This document shows, piece by piece, positions 20,152 through 28,504 of a stretch of 64,000 nucleotides of DNA. The notes under the pieces are model-generated. The model was not told the origin of the DNA, searched no databases, and saw only the letters and a program-made list of their open reading frames with translations. Position 1 is the stretch's first letter; the number at the start of each line of letters is the position of its first letter. The stretch comes from JABDIY01 sp963751955 (GTDB lineage Bacteria; Actinomycetota; Acidimicrobiia; Acidimicrobiales; SZUA-35): contig CAVVWM010000011.1 of assembly GCA_963751955.1 (NCBI GenBank), positions 62,001 through 126,000 on the forward strand, read 5' to 3'. A program made the translations under genes and the position numbers.

Positions 20152-20748
20152 TTATTGTGGTTTCAATTCGCCGTCGATGATTCTCTGTGCGACCTCGCCC
20201 ATGGATGATCGTCCGTTCATGGCTGATGAGCGGAGGAACCCGAACGCTTCGGCCTCGGCAAGCCCATGAGTGTCCATCAGCAAACCCTTGGCTCTGTCGA
20301 GGAGCTTTCGTTCGGCCAGCTTCGCCTCGGCCTCCCTGGCCAGGTCAGACTGTTCGCTGGCTGCCGCCTCCGCAAAGGTGATGTCCGCGAACCGGGCGAT
20401 TGCCATCTCGATCGCAGGGACCAAGTCGGTGCGCTCAAACGGCTTCACCACATAGGCCAGCGCCCCGGCGTCGCGAGCCTGCTCTATCAACTCACGTTGG
20501 GAAAAGGCGGTGAGAATCACAACCGCTGACAACCGTTCGCTGATGATCTGGCGAGCTGCGGTGAGCCCGTCCGTGCCCGGCATCTTGATGTCAAGAATCG
20601 CCACGTCAGGCGAGAGTTTCCGCACCAGCTCAAGGGCTTGATCGCCATCGGCGGCCTCGCCGACCACCTCATAACCTTCCTCGGACAGCGTTTCGGTCAG
20701 ATCAAGACGGATGAGGGCCTCGTCCTCCGCCACAACAACGCGTGTCAC
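20152..20748 (-). CDS. pdtaR: Response regulator with receiver and ANTAR domains (PdtaR-like)
   Basis: 198 aa. The receiver domain (1-125) has the acidic pair (VAEDEAL), the phospho-acceptor Asp in VAILDIKMPGTDG (near residue 54), a Thr in VILTAFSQ and the Lys in VVKPFE. A coiled linker and an ANTAR RNA-binding domain (~140-195, LAERKLLDRAKGLLMDTHGLAEAEAFGFLRSSAM) follow. Proteins of this type (Rv1626/PdtaR) are phosphorylated by histidine kinases and act on RNA by antitermination. The GTG start overlaps the stop of the upstream coiled-coil gene (GTGA), so both are one transcript. It lies upstream of polA but is separated from it by the repeat region. Confidence 0.93.
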   Translation of the reverse strand: MTRVVVAEDEALIRLDLTETLSEEGYEVVGEAADGDQALELVRKLSPDVAILDIKMPGTDGLTAARQIISERLSAVVILTAFSQRELIEQARDAGALAYVVKPFERTDLVPAIEMAIARFADITFAEAAASEQSDLAREAEAKLAERKLLDRAKGLLMDTHGLAEAEAFGFLRSSAMNGRSSMGEVAQRIIDGELKPQ

Positions 20749-21047
20749 GTTTCACGAACCTTTCTCGTATTGAGCTCGTCGAGAAGATCGTCCTGCTTTT
20801 CTTCGAGCTTGACGAGGCGATCAACCTTCACCGAGCGGTCTTTCTGGAGTGCGGTCACCGTGCGGGACGCGTCGCGGTGTTCGCGGCCAGCCAGCGGCGT
20901 CTCGCTCACGAGGGAGCGAAGCCGGGCGTCGTCGGCCTCGTCGGAGAAGTGAAGGAGCTGCTCGTCAATGACAAGGAGCTCGTTACGGAGTTCGACCAGT
21001 TGGTTCGACACATTGCGGAGCCTTCGTTCTATTGATGACTGGAACAT
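20745..21047 (-). CDS. Small coiled-coil protein of unknown function
   Basis: 100 aa. The ATG at 21047 has AGGAG eight bases upstream; the open frame above it runs through the tRNA gene and is not protein-coding. The protein is highly charged and predicted helical almost throughout (RRLRNVSNQLVELRNELLVIDEQLLHF, then VKVDRLVKLEEKQDDLLDEL). It matches the kind of short coiled-coil proteins found next to actinobacterial pdtaR genes. It may bind the regulator or shape its activity; that is inference from the GTGA coupling alone. Confidence 0.72.
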   Translation of the reverse strand: MFQSSIERRLRNVSNQLVELRNELLVIDEQLLHFSDEADDARLRSLVSETPLAGREHRDASRTVTALQKDRSVKVDRLVKLEEKQDDLLDELNTRKVRET

Positions 21048-21072
21048 CGGGTCTGCTCCTCTCCAAATCGGG

Positions 21073-21155
21073 TGCCCGGGGTGGGATTCGAACCCACACG
21101 CCCTTTCGGACAACGGATTTTGAATCCGTCGCGTCTGCCATTCCGCCACCCGGGC
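21073..21155 (-). tRNA. tRNA-Leu (CAA)
   Basis: 83 nt. Acceptor stem GCCCGGG/CCCGGGC, D-arm region, anticodon stem ACGGA/TCCGT with loop TTCAAAA (anticodon CAA), a long variable arm (GTCCGAAAGGGCG) typical of class II tRNAs, and the T-arm TGTGGGTTCGAATCCCACC. The discriminator base is A. The 3' CCA is not encoded (CCC follows). It reads on the minus strand just upstream of the coiled-coil/pdtaR genes. Confidence 0.95.
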
Positions 21156-21301
21156 ATACATGGTGTTCGGATTCGAGATCGTATCAACAAACGCCCCAAA
21201 CGTCGCTGAATCGGGTCGACGGCGCAATTCCCAAGAACTGCTCATGGAGATCTGATCCAAGACCTTGTAACGACAGAGAGACCAGATAGGTCTATACGTT
21301 G

Positions 21302-22488
21302 ATGCCAAGCACTCAGATTGCGTTCACCTACCCGGGACAGGGCTCCCAAGCGCCTGCCATGGGGGCGTCATGGACAGAACACCCATCGTGGGAACTCGTG
21401 CAGGAGGCCAGCGATGTCGCCGAGCGTGATATCGCAGAACTACTGTTGGAAGCCGATGCGGAAGAGCTCAGACAAACCAGAAATGCCCAGCTCAGCACCT
21501 TTGTTCTGAGCATGGTCGTCCTCGATGCAGTCGAGCGTTTGGGCGTAGAGCCCTCGCTCCATGCAGGCCACTCGCTCGGTGAGTACTCCGCTCTCGTGGC
21601 GAGCGGCGCCATCTCATTTGCAGACGGCGTGCGACTGGTCACCGAACGAGGCAACGCTATGCAGGCTGCAGCCGACGCTAATCCTGGCACAATGGCCGCC
21701 GTTCTCGGCCTAGATGACGAACTGGTCGACTTGGCATGTGCGAAGAGTGGCGCCGACGTGTTTGTGGCCAACTACAACGCTCCGGGTCAGGTGGTGATCG
21801 CCGGAACTGCTGCGGGGATTGAAGCCGCCGGCCAACTCGCCAAGGACCTTGGAGCCAAACGTGTGATGCCGATCAAGGTCGGAGGTGCGTTCCATACACC
21901 GTTCATGGCAGCAGCCGGCGAGCGCCTCCAAAAGGCCCTGGCCGACATCGATTTCCGGGCCCCCAACCGGCCAGTAGTTGCCAATGTCGACGCCACTCCG
22001 CACAAAACCGAGGAAGAGTCGCGAAAGATCCTGGGTCTACAACTCACGAGCCCCGTTCGTTGGCGCCAGACCTTGCACACCATCGAGGAAGCAGGCATCG
22101 ACCTGATCGTCGAACTTGGTGCCGGAAGTGTGCTGACCGGACTCGCAAAGAGGACCATCGAGAAGGTGGCTCGCTCTTCGGTGTCAATTCCCGATGATCT
22201 CGACGCATTGCTGGAGGAGTTGGCTCACTCCCCAAAAATGATCGCTCACTCGATGGAGAACATCTCTACGCGAGTGAGCGGCTAGTCGTAAGCCCAAGCA
22301 GTGGCATTTTCACTCCGCTCGATGACACAAGATCGGGCCTGCGCGTCGGCGTGGGCGATGTGATCGGCCACGTGGGCGCTACCGAAGTCCGCACTGCGTT
22401 CGCTGGTGAGCTCCACGGCGTCCTTGCGATGAACGGCGAACGAGTTGCGCCTTCTCAGCCAATTGCGTGGCTCCGGGTTCTGGCATGA
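21302..22488 (+). CDS. fabD: Malonyl-CoA:ACP transacylase with C-terminal biotinyl-like domain, split by a one-base deletion
   Basis: The first 311 residues are a typical FabD: YPGQGSQ near the start, the nucleophile serine in AGHSLGEYSALV, and GGAFHTPFM with the catalytic His. It loads malonate onto ACP. The frame as read stops at 22285 in a non-conserved tail. The next frame is open through 22488 and encodes a barrel-sandwich-like segment (VVSPSSGIFTPLDD, VGVGDVIGHVG, AFAGELHGVLAMNGERV, PIAWLRVL), but has no start codon before this segment. Adding one A in the run at 22234-22238 fuses both, giving 395 aa. The segment looks like a biotinyl/lipoyl domain without a modifiable lysine. Its TGA overlaps the ATG of fabH (ATGA), which supports it being real coding sequence. 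Confidence 0.88.
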
Positions 22489-23429
22489 GCGGACTCGGTT
22501 TCCGCTTGTCTGGAGTCGGGGCTGCTCTCCCTGAGAAGGTCCTCACCAACCTAGATCTCGAAGCCTGGATGGATACCACCGATGAGTGGATCCGTGAGCG
22601 GACCGGAATCGCTCAACGTCACATCGGATCAACCACCACCGAGCTGGCTGCTCTTGCGTCACAACGGGCAATGGACGCCGCCGGTGTTGGGCCTGCCGAC
22701 ATCGACCTGCTTCTGCTGGCCACTACCAGCCCCGAGCATGTGTGCCCGGGAACCGCTCCTGCTGTCGCCCGGGAGCTTGGCCTTGACTGCGGCGCACTCG
22801 ACATTCAGGCCGCGTGCTCTGGCTGGGTGTATGGCCTCACCATCGCCAACGGTTTCCTCCTTCAAGGAATGAAACGGATTCTCGTTGTCGGGGCCGAAGC
22901 GCTCGATAAAATCACCGATTATCACGACCGAGGCACCGGGATCCTCTTTGGCAACGGCGGAGGAGCCGCTGTTGTAGAAGCCGACCCCAGCGGCGTGGGC
23001 GAAATGCTCGGCTGGGACCTCGGCGCCGACGGCAACTACATCCACATTCTCTATGCCGAACACGGCGACGTGCTCAAGATGGACGGAAAGGAAGTCTTCC
23101 GGCAGGCGGTCACCGCAATTCAGAGAACGATCGCCAACACGATGAAGATGGCGGGAACCGATATCGGCCTGGACGACATAGCGCTCATCGTCCCCCACCA
23201 AGCCAACATCAGGATCCTCGAGTCGGCTTGGAAAAAGCTCGGGTTGTCGATGGATAAAACTGCCATGATTTTGGAGAACACCGGGAACACCTCAGGTGCA
23301 ACGATTCCCATGGCACTTCACGATTCGCTGGTCAAAGACCGTATTCAGAACGGTGACCTCGTGCTGTTCGTCGGATTCGGGGCCGGAATGACCTGGGCCA
23401 GTGCGCTGGTTCGCTGGAATGGTTCATGA
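22485..23429 (+). CDS. fabH: Beta-ketoacyl-ACP synthase III
   Basis: 314 aa. It starts fatty acid synthesis by condensing an acyl-CoA with malonyl-ACP. The triad is visible: Cys in IQAACSGWVYGL, His in IVPHQANIRI and Asn in ENTGNTSGATIP. The N-terminal DEWIRERTGIAQRH is also typical. The ATG at 22485 overlaps the upstream stop (ATGA). A slightly longer frame starting at a GTG (22467) lacks such support. It is the second gene of the fab operon and its stop overlaps the start of fabG. Confidence 0.96.
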   Translation: MSGLGFRLSGVGAALPEKVLTNLDLEAWMDTTDEWIRERTGIAQRHIGSTTTELAALASQRAMDAAGVGPADIDLLLLATTSPEHVCPGTAPAVARELGLDCGALDIQAACSGWVYGLTIANGFLLQGMKRILVVGAEALDKITDYHDRGTGILFGNGGGAAVVEADPSGVGEMLGWDLGADGNYIHILYAEHGDVLKMDGKEVFRQAVTAIQRTIANTMKMAGTDIGLDDIALIVPHQANIRILESAWKKLGLSMDKTAMILENTGNTSGATIPMALHDSLVKDRIQNGDLVLFVGFGAGMTWASALVRWNGS

Positions 23430-24133
23430 GCGTCGCCCTGGTGACGGGCGGCAGCAGGGGAATCGGGCTCGCGACTGCAGTTGCGTTGAGCGATGCCGGG
23501 TTCCGGGTGGCGGTCGCCAGTCGGTCAGAGCCACGTGACCTTCCCGAATCGCTGAGCTGGTTCCAATGCGATATCACTTCAGGCCCTAGCGTCGATGCGC
23601 TCTTCGATGCCATCGAGGAACAGCTGGGCCCGGTTTCGGTCCTCGTAGCCAATGCCGGCATCACCAAAGACGGGCTCACACTTCGCATGAGTGAAGAGAA
23701 CTTCACAACAGTTGTCGATGCCAATCTCACCGGATCATGGCGGGTGGCCAAACGGGCCGTCAAACCCATGATGAAGGCCCGCGCTGGTCGGATCATCTTC
23801 ATCTCTTCAGTTGTTGGCGCAATCGGCCAGACCGGTCAGGTCAACTACTCGGCAAGCAAGGCTGGATTGGTGGGCTTGGCTCGATCGCTGGCACGGGAGT
23901 TCGCATCGCGCAACATCACAGTGAACATCGTGGCCCCCGGCCCGATTGCCACCGACATGTTCGACGCCGTCAGCCAAAAGGCCAAGGAAGCGATGACGGC
24001 TGCGGTGCCCCTGGGCCGCGTCGGCACGCCCGAGGATGTTGCCGCCGCTGTCGCTTTCCTCGCCTCCGACGGTGCCAGTTACATCACCGGAACCACGATC
24101 GCCGTAGATGGCGGGTTGGGAATGGGAGCCTAA
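23426..24133 (+). CDS. fabG: 3-oxoacyl-ACP reductase
   Basis: 235 aa short-chain dehydrogenase. The NADPH-binding motif TGGSRGIG sits at 7-14, NAG in VLVANAGITKDG, and the catalytic residues appear as Ser in IISSVVG-type context and YSASKAG. The C-terminus is VDGGLGM, as in FabG. It overlaps fabH by 4 bp, so it is translationally coupled in the fatty acid operon and reduces the beta-keto group after condensation. A 100-bp gap with no clear gene follows before acpP. Confidence 0.95.
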   Translation: MSVALVTGGSRGIGLATAVALSDAGFRVAVASRSEPRDLPESLSWFQCDITSGPSVDALFDAIEEQLGPVSVLVANAGITKDGLTLRMSEENFTTVVDANLTGSWRVAKRAVKPMMKARAGRIIFISSVVGAIGQTGQVNYSASKAGLVGLARSLAREFASRNITVNIVAPGPIATDMFDAVSQKAKEAMTAAVPLGRVGTPEDVAAAVAFLASDGASYITGTTIAVDGGLGMGA

Positions 24134-24233
24134 CGCTCCCGTGCCAACTAGTCTTTGCCCTACAACTGAGCGCGCAGCCGCATCTACAAACTGCTGTTGT
24201 GCCCGCCAAGCATCACGAAGAAAGAAGAAACAC

Positions 24234-24473
24234 GTGAGCGACACCGCAAATTTCGAACGATTCACCAAGTGTGCTGTGGAGGTGCTCTCTGTTGAGGCCA
24301 CCGCAGTCACCAAGGAAGCCCGATTCGCTGAGGATCTCGACGCCGACAGTCTCGACCTGGTCGAACTCGTCATGGCACTCGAAGAGGAGTTCGACGTTTC
24401 TGTCGATGAAGAAGAACTCGAAGGCGTGGAAACCGTGGGCGGCGCGTACAACCTCATCGTCGCCAAGCTGTAG
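24234..24473 (+). CDS. acpP: Acyl carrier protein
   Basis: 79 aa, acidic and helical. The phosphopantetheine site is the Ser in DLDADSLDLVELVMALEEEF. The GTG at 24234 is chosen because it gives the usual ACP length and has a purine-rich AAGAAAGAAGAAA stretch upstream; the open frame continues upstream to 24108 without protein-like content. It lies between fabG and fabF, 5 bp before fabF. Confidence 0.95.
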   Translation: MSDTANFERFTKCAVEVLSVEATAVTKEARFAEDLDADSLDLVELVMALEEEFDVSVDEEELEGVETVGGAYNLIVAKL

Positions 24474-24478
24474 AACAC

Positions 24479-25648
24479 ATGCGTCGGGTAGCAATCACGG
24501 GCCTCGGGGTTGTTGGGCCCTGTGGTATCGGTAAAGACGCCTTCTGGCGGGGCCTGCTCAGCCCGGCACCCGATGGCGAGCGAAGGGTCCACGATTGGGA
24601 CCCCTCGCCGTACTTTGCCAACCCCAAAGAGTCTCGTCGCGCCGACCGTTTCACCCAATTTGCCATCGCGGCTGCGGTAGAAGCGGCCGAGCAGGCAGGC
24701 GACATGAGAGCTGACCCTGCCCGAATCGGCACGCTGATCGGCACCGGGACCGGCGGTATTGGCACCATGGAGAAGGAAATTCTGGTCCAGCACGAGCGGG
24801 GTTCACGGCGCGTGTCCCCGTTCCTCGTACCCATGATGATGTCGAACGCCGCAGCAGCGGCAGTTTCGATGCGCATGGGATTCCAGGGTCCGTGCGAAGC
24901 GACGGTCACCGCGTGTGCGGCTGGTACCCATAGCATCGGCAATGCCATGCGCATGGTGGCCGATGGCCGTTGCGACGTGGTGTTCTCAGGCGGATCCGAG
25001 GCATCGTTCACTCCCACGGCCCTGGCTGGTTTCGGGAACATGACCGCGCTCTCCACCACCGGAATCTCGGTTCCCTTCGACTCGCGCCGTGACGGCTTCA
25101 TGATGGGTGAAGGCGCTGCCGTGCTCGTTCTCGAAGCGTGGGACCGGGCTGTCGAGCGCGGAGCAACCATCATCGGCGAGATGCTCGGTGCCGCCAGCAC
25201 AGCCGACGCCCACCACATCACTGCGCCCGCCCCAGGGGGAACCGGGGCGGTCCGCTCGATGGAATTGGCCATGGAACACGCTGGCCTGTCGGCCAGCGAC
25301 ATCATTCACATCAACGCCCACGGCACCTCGACGTCGCTGAACGACGCAGCTGAGGCCCACGCCATGGCCAAGATCTTCGGAGAGCCAGGACCAATCGTCA
25401 CTTCGACCAAAGGAGTCACCGGACATGCGCTCGGAGCCGCCGGTGCCCTCGAAGCCGCTGCGGTCGTGCTGTCGATTCAACATCGCCTCATACCGCCAAC
25501 GGCGGGGACCCTCGAGTGCGACCCCGAGCTGCCAAACATCGATCTGGTCCTCGGACAAGCCCGTGAATGGGCGCCAGGACCGTCGATGTCCAATAGCTTC
25601 GGATTCGGTGGACACAACGGCACGATCATCATCGGACCGGGCGCCTAA
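24479..25648 (+). CDS. fabF: Beta-ketoacyl-ACP synthase II
   Basis: 389 aa elongating condensing enzyme. The active-site Cys is in VTACAAGTHSIGNAM, and the two histidines are in NAHGTSTSLND and STKGVTGHALGAAG. The length is slightly shorter than the usual 410 aa but all motifs are present. It starts 5 bp after acpP and its TAA is followed at once by the GTG of fabZ. Confidence 0.96.
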   Translation: MRRVAITGLGVVGPCGIGKDAFWRGLLSPAPDGERRVHDWDPSPYFANPKESRRADRFTQFAIAAAVEAAEQAGDMRADPARIGTLIGTGTGGIGTMEKEILVQHERGSRRVSPFLVPMMMSNAAAAAVSMRMGFQGPCEATVTACAAGTHSIGNAMRMVADGRCDVVFSGGSEASFTPTALAGFGNMTALSTTGISVPFDSRRDGFMMGEGAAVLVLEAWDRAVERGATIIGEMLGAASTADAHHITAPAPGGTGAVRSMELAMEHAGLSASDIIHINAHGTSTSLNDAAEAHAMAKIFGEPGPIVTSTKGVTGHALGAAGALEAAAVVLSIQHRLIPPTAGTLECDPELPNIDLVLGQAREWAPGPSMSNSFGFGGHNGTIIIGPGA

Positions 25649-26071
25649 GTGGCCGGTCTCCCCGCACCGATCGACCTTCTCCCCCACCGCCCACCGTTCC
25701 TATTCGTGGACGAACTGGTCGAGCTGGCCCCGGGCGAACGAGTCCGGGGGCTATGGCATCTCACCGGCGACGAATGGTTCTTCCCTGGCCACTTCCCCGA
25801 ACGACCCGTAGTGCCCGGCGTTCTGCAGATCGAAGCCCTCGCTCAGACCGGCGCATGCGCGGTTCTGGCCGAAGCCAGGTTTGCCGGCAAAATTCCATAC
25901 CTCACCGGTGTCAACGGAGCAAAGTTTCGCCGACCGGTGGAACCAGGCGACACCTTGGAAATGGAAGTGACCTTCGGGCGTCTATCTGCGCGTGGCGGCA
26001 AGGGCTCCGGTGTTGCCACTGTGAACGGCGAGACCACCTGCACGGCGGAACTCATGGTTGTGCTGGGCTGA
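25649..26071 (+). CDS. fabZ: 3-hydroxyacyl-ACP dehydratase, FabZ type
   Basis: 140 aa hotdog-fold enzyme that dehydrates beta-hydroxyacyl-ACP. It shows LPHRPPFLFVDEL, the catalytic His in FFPGHFPERPVVPGVLQIEALAQTGA and the Glu in that same helix. The GTG start directly follows the fabF stop codon. It is the last gene of the fab operon in this window; no enoyl-ACP reductase gene is seen here. Confidence 0.93.
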   Translation: MAGLPAPIDLLPHRPPFLFVDELVELAPGERVRGLWHLTGDEWFFPGHFPERPVVPGVLQIEALAQTGACAVLAEARFAGKIPYLTGVNGAKFRRPVEPGDTLEMEVTFGRLSARGGKGSGVATVNGETTCTAELMVVLG

Positions 26072-26121
26072 GAGCCATTGCGATTCAGACGACTCTGTCT
26101 CGCTTCGTTTCCGGATCAGCT

Positions 26122-26967
26122 TCAGATCACCAGCACGAACAGCTGCCCCGCCGGACCTTCAAACTTGTGCCGTCCGGTCGGTGCAGCCTCATCGACGAGC
26201 AGGATGTTGCCGTTTAGGCTTCCGAGGTTTGGACGGGTTTCAAGCGCTGCGACGTACTGATCTGGGATCAGGGCTGACCGGATTCCGGTTGGCCCGGTGC
26301 GGCTAGTGAGTTCTATCGCGACGGCTTGGAGACCCGCATACCGGGGTTGCTGACAAGTCGAGAACGAAGCGGCGTCGGTCGAAGCAACCAGACAGACGAG
26401 TTCGCCCTGCACGCCGATGAAAAACACTGCTTCAGTCCCAGTGTGTTCCAGTCGCACAAGTCGGTCATAACTCTCTCGGCCACCAGCCTCGAGGTCGAGG
26501 TAGATCTCATCAGCCGACGCCAACCGGCTCTCGTCGCCGAGGATTGCGTACAGATCGCCTGGTGAGGGATCAACAAAACGCTCGTAGGTCATCCTGACGC
26601 GGACGTTGTCGAAAACGAGCCGCTCATTGTCAACCTCGGCGCCCGACAGAATCGCATCGATCATCTCCTGCTCTGTTTCATTGCGGTCGAATCCGGCGCC
26701 GTCGTAGTCCAGGCATCCCATCGCTGTCGCACTGAAATCACCGCCGAACTGCCCCTGGAATTGGTTGCAGGTGGTATCGCCGCCCACGCTGGTCCCTTCG
26801 ATTTCAAGGAAGAGCGGCTCATCTAGCGTCAACGTCTCGCCGTCTAGCTCCAGCGACGACAAGATCCAAAGCCCGTCAGAGTCGGCACCGAATTCACTTT
26901 GCCCGCACCCGGCCGCAATGGCGAGTGACGAAAAGACAATCCGAAGCGCAAGGTTTCGAGACCGCAT
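26122..26967 (-). CDS. Lipoprotein with META/HslJ-like domain
   Basis: 281 aa. Starting at the ATG at 26967 gives a lipoprotein signal (MRSRNLALRIVFSSLAIAAGC) with lipobox before Cys21. A META-like domain follows (LWILSSLELDGETLTLDE, GDTTCNQFQGQFGGDFSATAMGCLD). The remaining ~150 residues have four cysteines and no family I recognise. An upstream frame extension to 27042 is not protein-like. TAGCTT lies eight bases before this ATG. It should be anchored on the outer face of the cytoplasmic membrane; its role is unknown. Confidence 0.72.
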   Translation of the reverse strand: MRSRNLALRIVFSSLAIAAGCGQSEFGADSDGLWILSSLELDGETLTLDEPLFLEIEGTSVGGDTTCNQFQGQFGGDFSATAMGCLDYDGAGFDRNETEQEMIDAILSGAEVDNERLVFDNVRVRMTYERFVDPSPGDLYAILGDESRLASADEIYLDLEAGGRESYDRLVRLEHTGTEAVFFIGVQGELVCLVASTDAASFSTCQQPRYAGLQAVAIELTSRTGPTGIRSALIPDQYVAALETRPNLGSLNGNILLVDEAAPTGRHKFEGPAGQLFVLVI

Positions 26968-26975
26968 CGGGGCCC

Positions 26976-26981
26976 AAGCTA
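26976..26981 (-). promoter_or_regulatory. -10-like box (TAGCTT) before the META lipoprotein gene
   Basis: TAGCTT on the minus strand ends eight bases before the ATG at 26967. It supports the lipobox-containing start. Confidence 0.35.
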
Positions 26982-27088
26982 GTAGGACATGAGAGCTTGT
27001 GGCGCCGACGACATCGACGGCCACCCTTTGCTGCAGGCTCAACGGGCCGCAACGTGGCTGACCTTACCGAGGCTTTCCATCGAGTCCG

Positions 27089-27094
27089 TAGAAT
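27089..27094 (+). promoter_or_regulatory. -10 box (TAGAAT) of leaderless globin gene
   Basis: TAGAAT is followed by six bases and then GTG at 27101. This favours 27101 over the GTG at 27095, which directly abuts the box. Confidence 0.5.
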
Positions 27095-27100
27095 GTGACC

Positions 27101-27493
27101 GTGACCCAAACCGTGTACGACGTCGTCGGTGGCGAAGCGTTCTTTGTTGAGTTAGTGGACACGTTCTACGACCACGTCGAATCCGACGAGGTCCTGAGGG
27201 TCATGTATCCAGAAGACCTTTCAGAATCTCGTCGGAATACTGCTGGTTTCCTAGCCCAGTACTGGGGCGGTCCTCCGCACTACAGCGAAGAACGGGGCCA
27301 TCCACGGTTGCGGATGCGGCACGCGGATCTGCGGATCGGCCAGCGGGAGCGAGACCATTGGCTGGCTCACATGCTGGCTGCGGTGACCATCACCGCTAGG
27401 CGGGCAGGAGCTCCGCCCGAGGTCGACGAAGCCATGGCGAGCTACTTCGAGCATGCCAGTACCGCCATGATCAACTCGGCAGGTCCGGAATGA
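27101..27493 (+). CDS. glbO: Truncated haemoglobin, group II (GlbO-like)
   Basis: 130 aa, the usual length. It shows VYDVVGGEAFFVELVDTFYDHVESDEVL, the FLAQYWGGPPHYSEERGHPRLRMRHADLRIG region with the proximal His in RMRHADL, and the Trp in RDHWLAHM, all typical of group II truncated globins. Such haem proteins bind oxygen or NO in the cytosol of actinobacteria. It lies just before an ECF sigma gene but has its own leaderless promoter. Confidence 0.93.
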   Translation: MTQTVYDVVGGEAFFVELVDTFYDHVESDEVLRVMYPEDLSESRRNTAGFLAQYWGGPPHYSEERGHPRLRMRHADLRIGQRERDHWLAHMLAAVTITARRAGAPPEVDEAMASYFEHASTAMINSAGPE

Positions 27494-27533
27494 ACCACGG
27501 CAGAGTTCGGTTCGATGAAGGGTGGTTGCACTC

Positions 27534-28115
27534 ATGACGCGACACCGCGAAGACACGACCCCGTCGAATGCGGATGAATCAACTCTGGCGAATCAGGACA
27601 AATTCGCCGTTCATGTGCAGCCTCACATTCCGCTTCTCTTCGCCACCGCCTACACACTCACGCGCAACTCAACCGAGTCCGAGGACCTGGTCCAGGACAC
27701 GCTGCTACGCGCGTTTCGAGCTATCGAGCGGTTCGACGGGGCGTACCCGAAGGCATGGCTACTCACGATCCTGCGCAATACCAACATCAATCGAGGGCAG
27801 AAGAAGAAACCTTACCTATTCGACGACCCAGACAATCCAGCAGCTGAAATTGTCGACGAGGTAACTCCCGAAGACCTCATTGTGGAACCGGTTTTCGATC
27901 ACGCCGTTCAAACCGCACTCGACGAGCTTCCAGCCTCGTTCCGGGCCGTTGTAGACCTTGTCGATCTCAATGGTCTCAGCTATGCGGAAGCCGCAGAGCT
28001 CCTCGGAATTCCTGTTGGGACCGTTATGAGCCGATTACACCGGGGTCGTGGGCGAATCCGCAAACGGCTGTCAACCGAAACTGTTCAGAACCGACGCCGA
28101 TCGAGCTTGTCATGA
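27534..28115 (+). CDS. ECF-family RNA polymerase sigma factor
   Basis: 193 aa. Region 2 includes FATAYTLTRNSTESEDLVQDTLLRAFRAIERFDG and region 4 includes LDELPASFRAVVDLVDLNGLSYAEAAELLGIPVGTVMSRLHRGRGRIRKRL, the helix-turn-helix that reads the -35 box. The ATG at 27534 is preceded by GAAGGGTGG. The family resembles SigR/SigH-type ECF factors of actinobacteria that pair with zinc-binding anti-sigma factors. The stop overlaps the start of the anti-sigma gene (ATGA). Confidence 0.93.
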   Translation: MTRHREDTTPSNADESTLANQDKFAVHVQPHIPLLFATAYTLTRNSTESEDLVQDTLLRAFRAIERFDGAYPKAWLLTILRNTNINRGQKKKPYLFDDPDNPAAEIVDEVTPEDLIVEPVFDHAVQTALDELPASFRAVVDLVDLNGLSYAEAAELLGIPVGTVMSRLHRGRGRIRKRLSTETVQNRRRSSLS

Positions 28116-28399
28116 TGATCACTCCAGTCGCTGATTTGATGAACCGCCTACGCGGCAGACTCACCTGCAAGCAGACCCTGGAGCTCCTTCAGCAGTATCT
28201 CGATGGCGAATTGACCGCCGAAGAGGCCCGGAGAGTTTCTGAACATCTCGACCATTGCATTCGGTGCGATCAGGAGTCCGAAATCTACAGCGAGATCAAG
28301 AAATCCATCGCCGCCACGGCGGGCTCCACCGATCCTGAAATCATCGAACGACTCGAACGCTTCGGCGAAAGAGTCGGCAAAGGTGAAATCGTCGATTAG
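28112..28399 (+). CDS. Zinc-binding anti-sigma factor
   Basis: 95 aa. The ZAS motif HLDHCIRC (HxxxCxxC) with an upstream Cys (LTCKQTLELLQQYLDGELT) marks a redox-type anti-sigma factor of the RsrA/RshA kind. By analogy it would hold the upstream ECF factor inactive until its thiols are oxidised; the presence of mshD (mycothiol) in the same window fits a thiol-stress circuit, but this is inference. It is translationally coupled to the sigma gene (ATGA). Its TAG stop is part of the -10 box of the leuA leader. Confidence 0.9.
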   Translation: MMITPVADLMNRLRGRLTCKQTLELLQQYLDGELTAEEARRVSEHLDHCIRCDQESEIYSEIKKSIAATAGSTDPEIIERLERFGERVGKGEIVD

Positions 28400-28402
28400 T
28401 CT
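28397..28402 (+). promoter_or_regulatory. -10 box (TAGTCT) of the leuA leader transcript
   Basis: TAGTCT overlaps the anti-sigma stop codon and ends six bases before the ATG of the leucine-rich leader ORF. The spacing equals that of other leaderless starts in this window. Confidence 0.5.
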
Positions 28403-28408
28403 GAAGTT

Positions 28409-28504
28409 ATGCAGTCGTTGAGCCCCACCCCAGGTGCCGGTAGCTCAAACTTTGCCGCGCTCCTTCTTGGACTCGAGCTTCGACTTCTGTGCCCGGCCGT
28501 CTGA
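28409..28504 (+). CDS. leuL: Leucine-rich leader peptide of leuA (candidate attenuator peptide)
   Basis: A 31-codon ORF, ATG to TGA, 96 bases upstream of leuA. It has eight leucine codons, seven of them clustered in FAALLLGLELRLL. The ATG sits six bases after a TAGTCT box, as in other leaderless starts here. Leucine-rich leader peptides controlling leuA by ribosome stalling are known in bacteria and have been proposed for actinobacteria. The following 96 bases contain GGAGA/TCTCC and the palindrome CGACGCGTCG but no obvious U-tract terminator, so the downstream mechanism is not resolved. No homologue was checked. Confidence 0.6.
   Translation: MQSLSPTPGAGSSNFAALLLGLELRLLCPAV

Noticed and set aside
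19706..20269. 187-codon plus-strand frame across the repeat region
   Set aside because: It is made of the duplicated repeat and antisense ends of polA and pdtaR, and has no start signal.
21048..21308. N-terminal extension of the coiled-coil gene
   Set aside because: It translates through tRNA-Leu. The ATG at 21047 has a good ribosome binding site.
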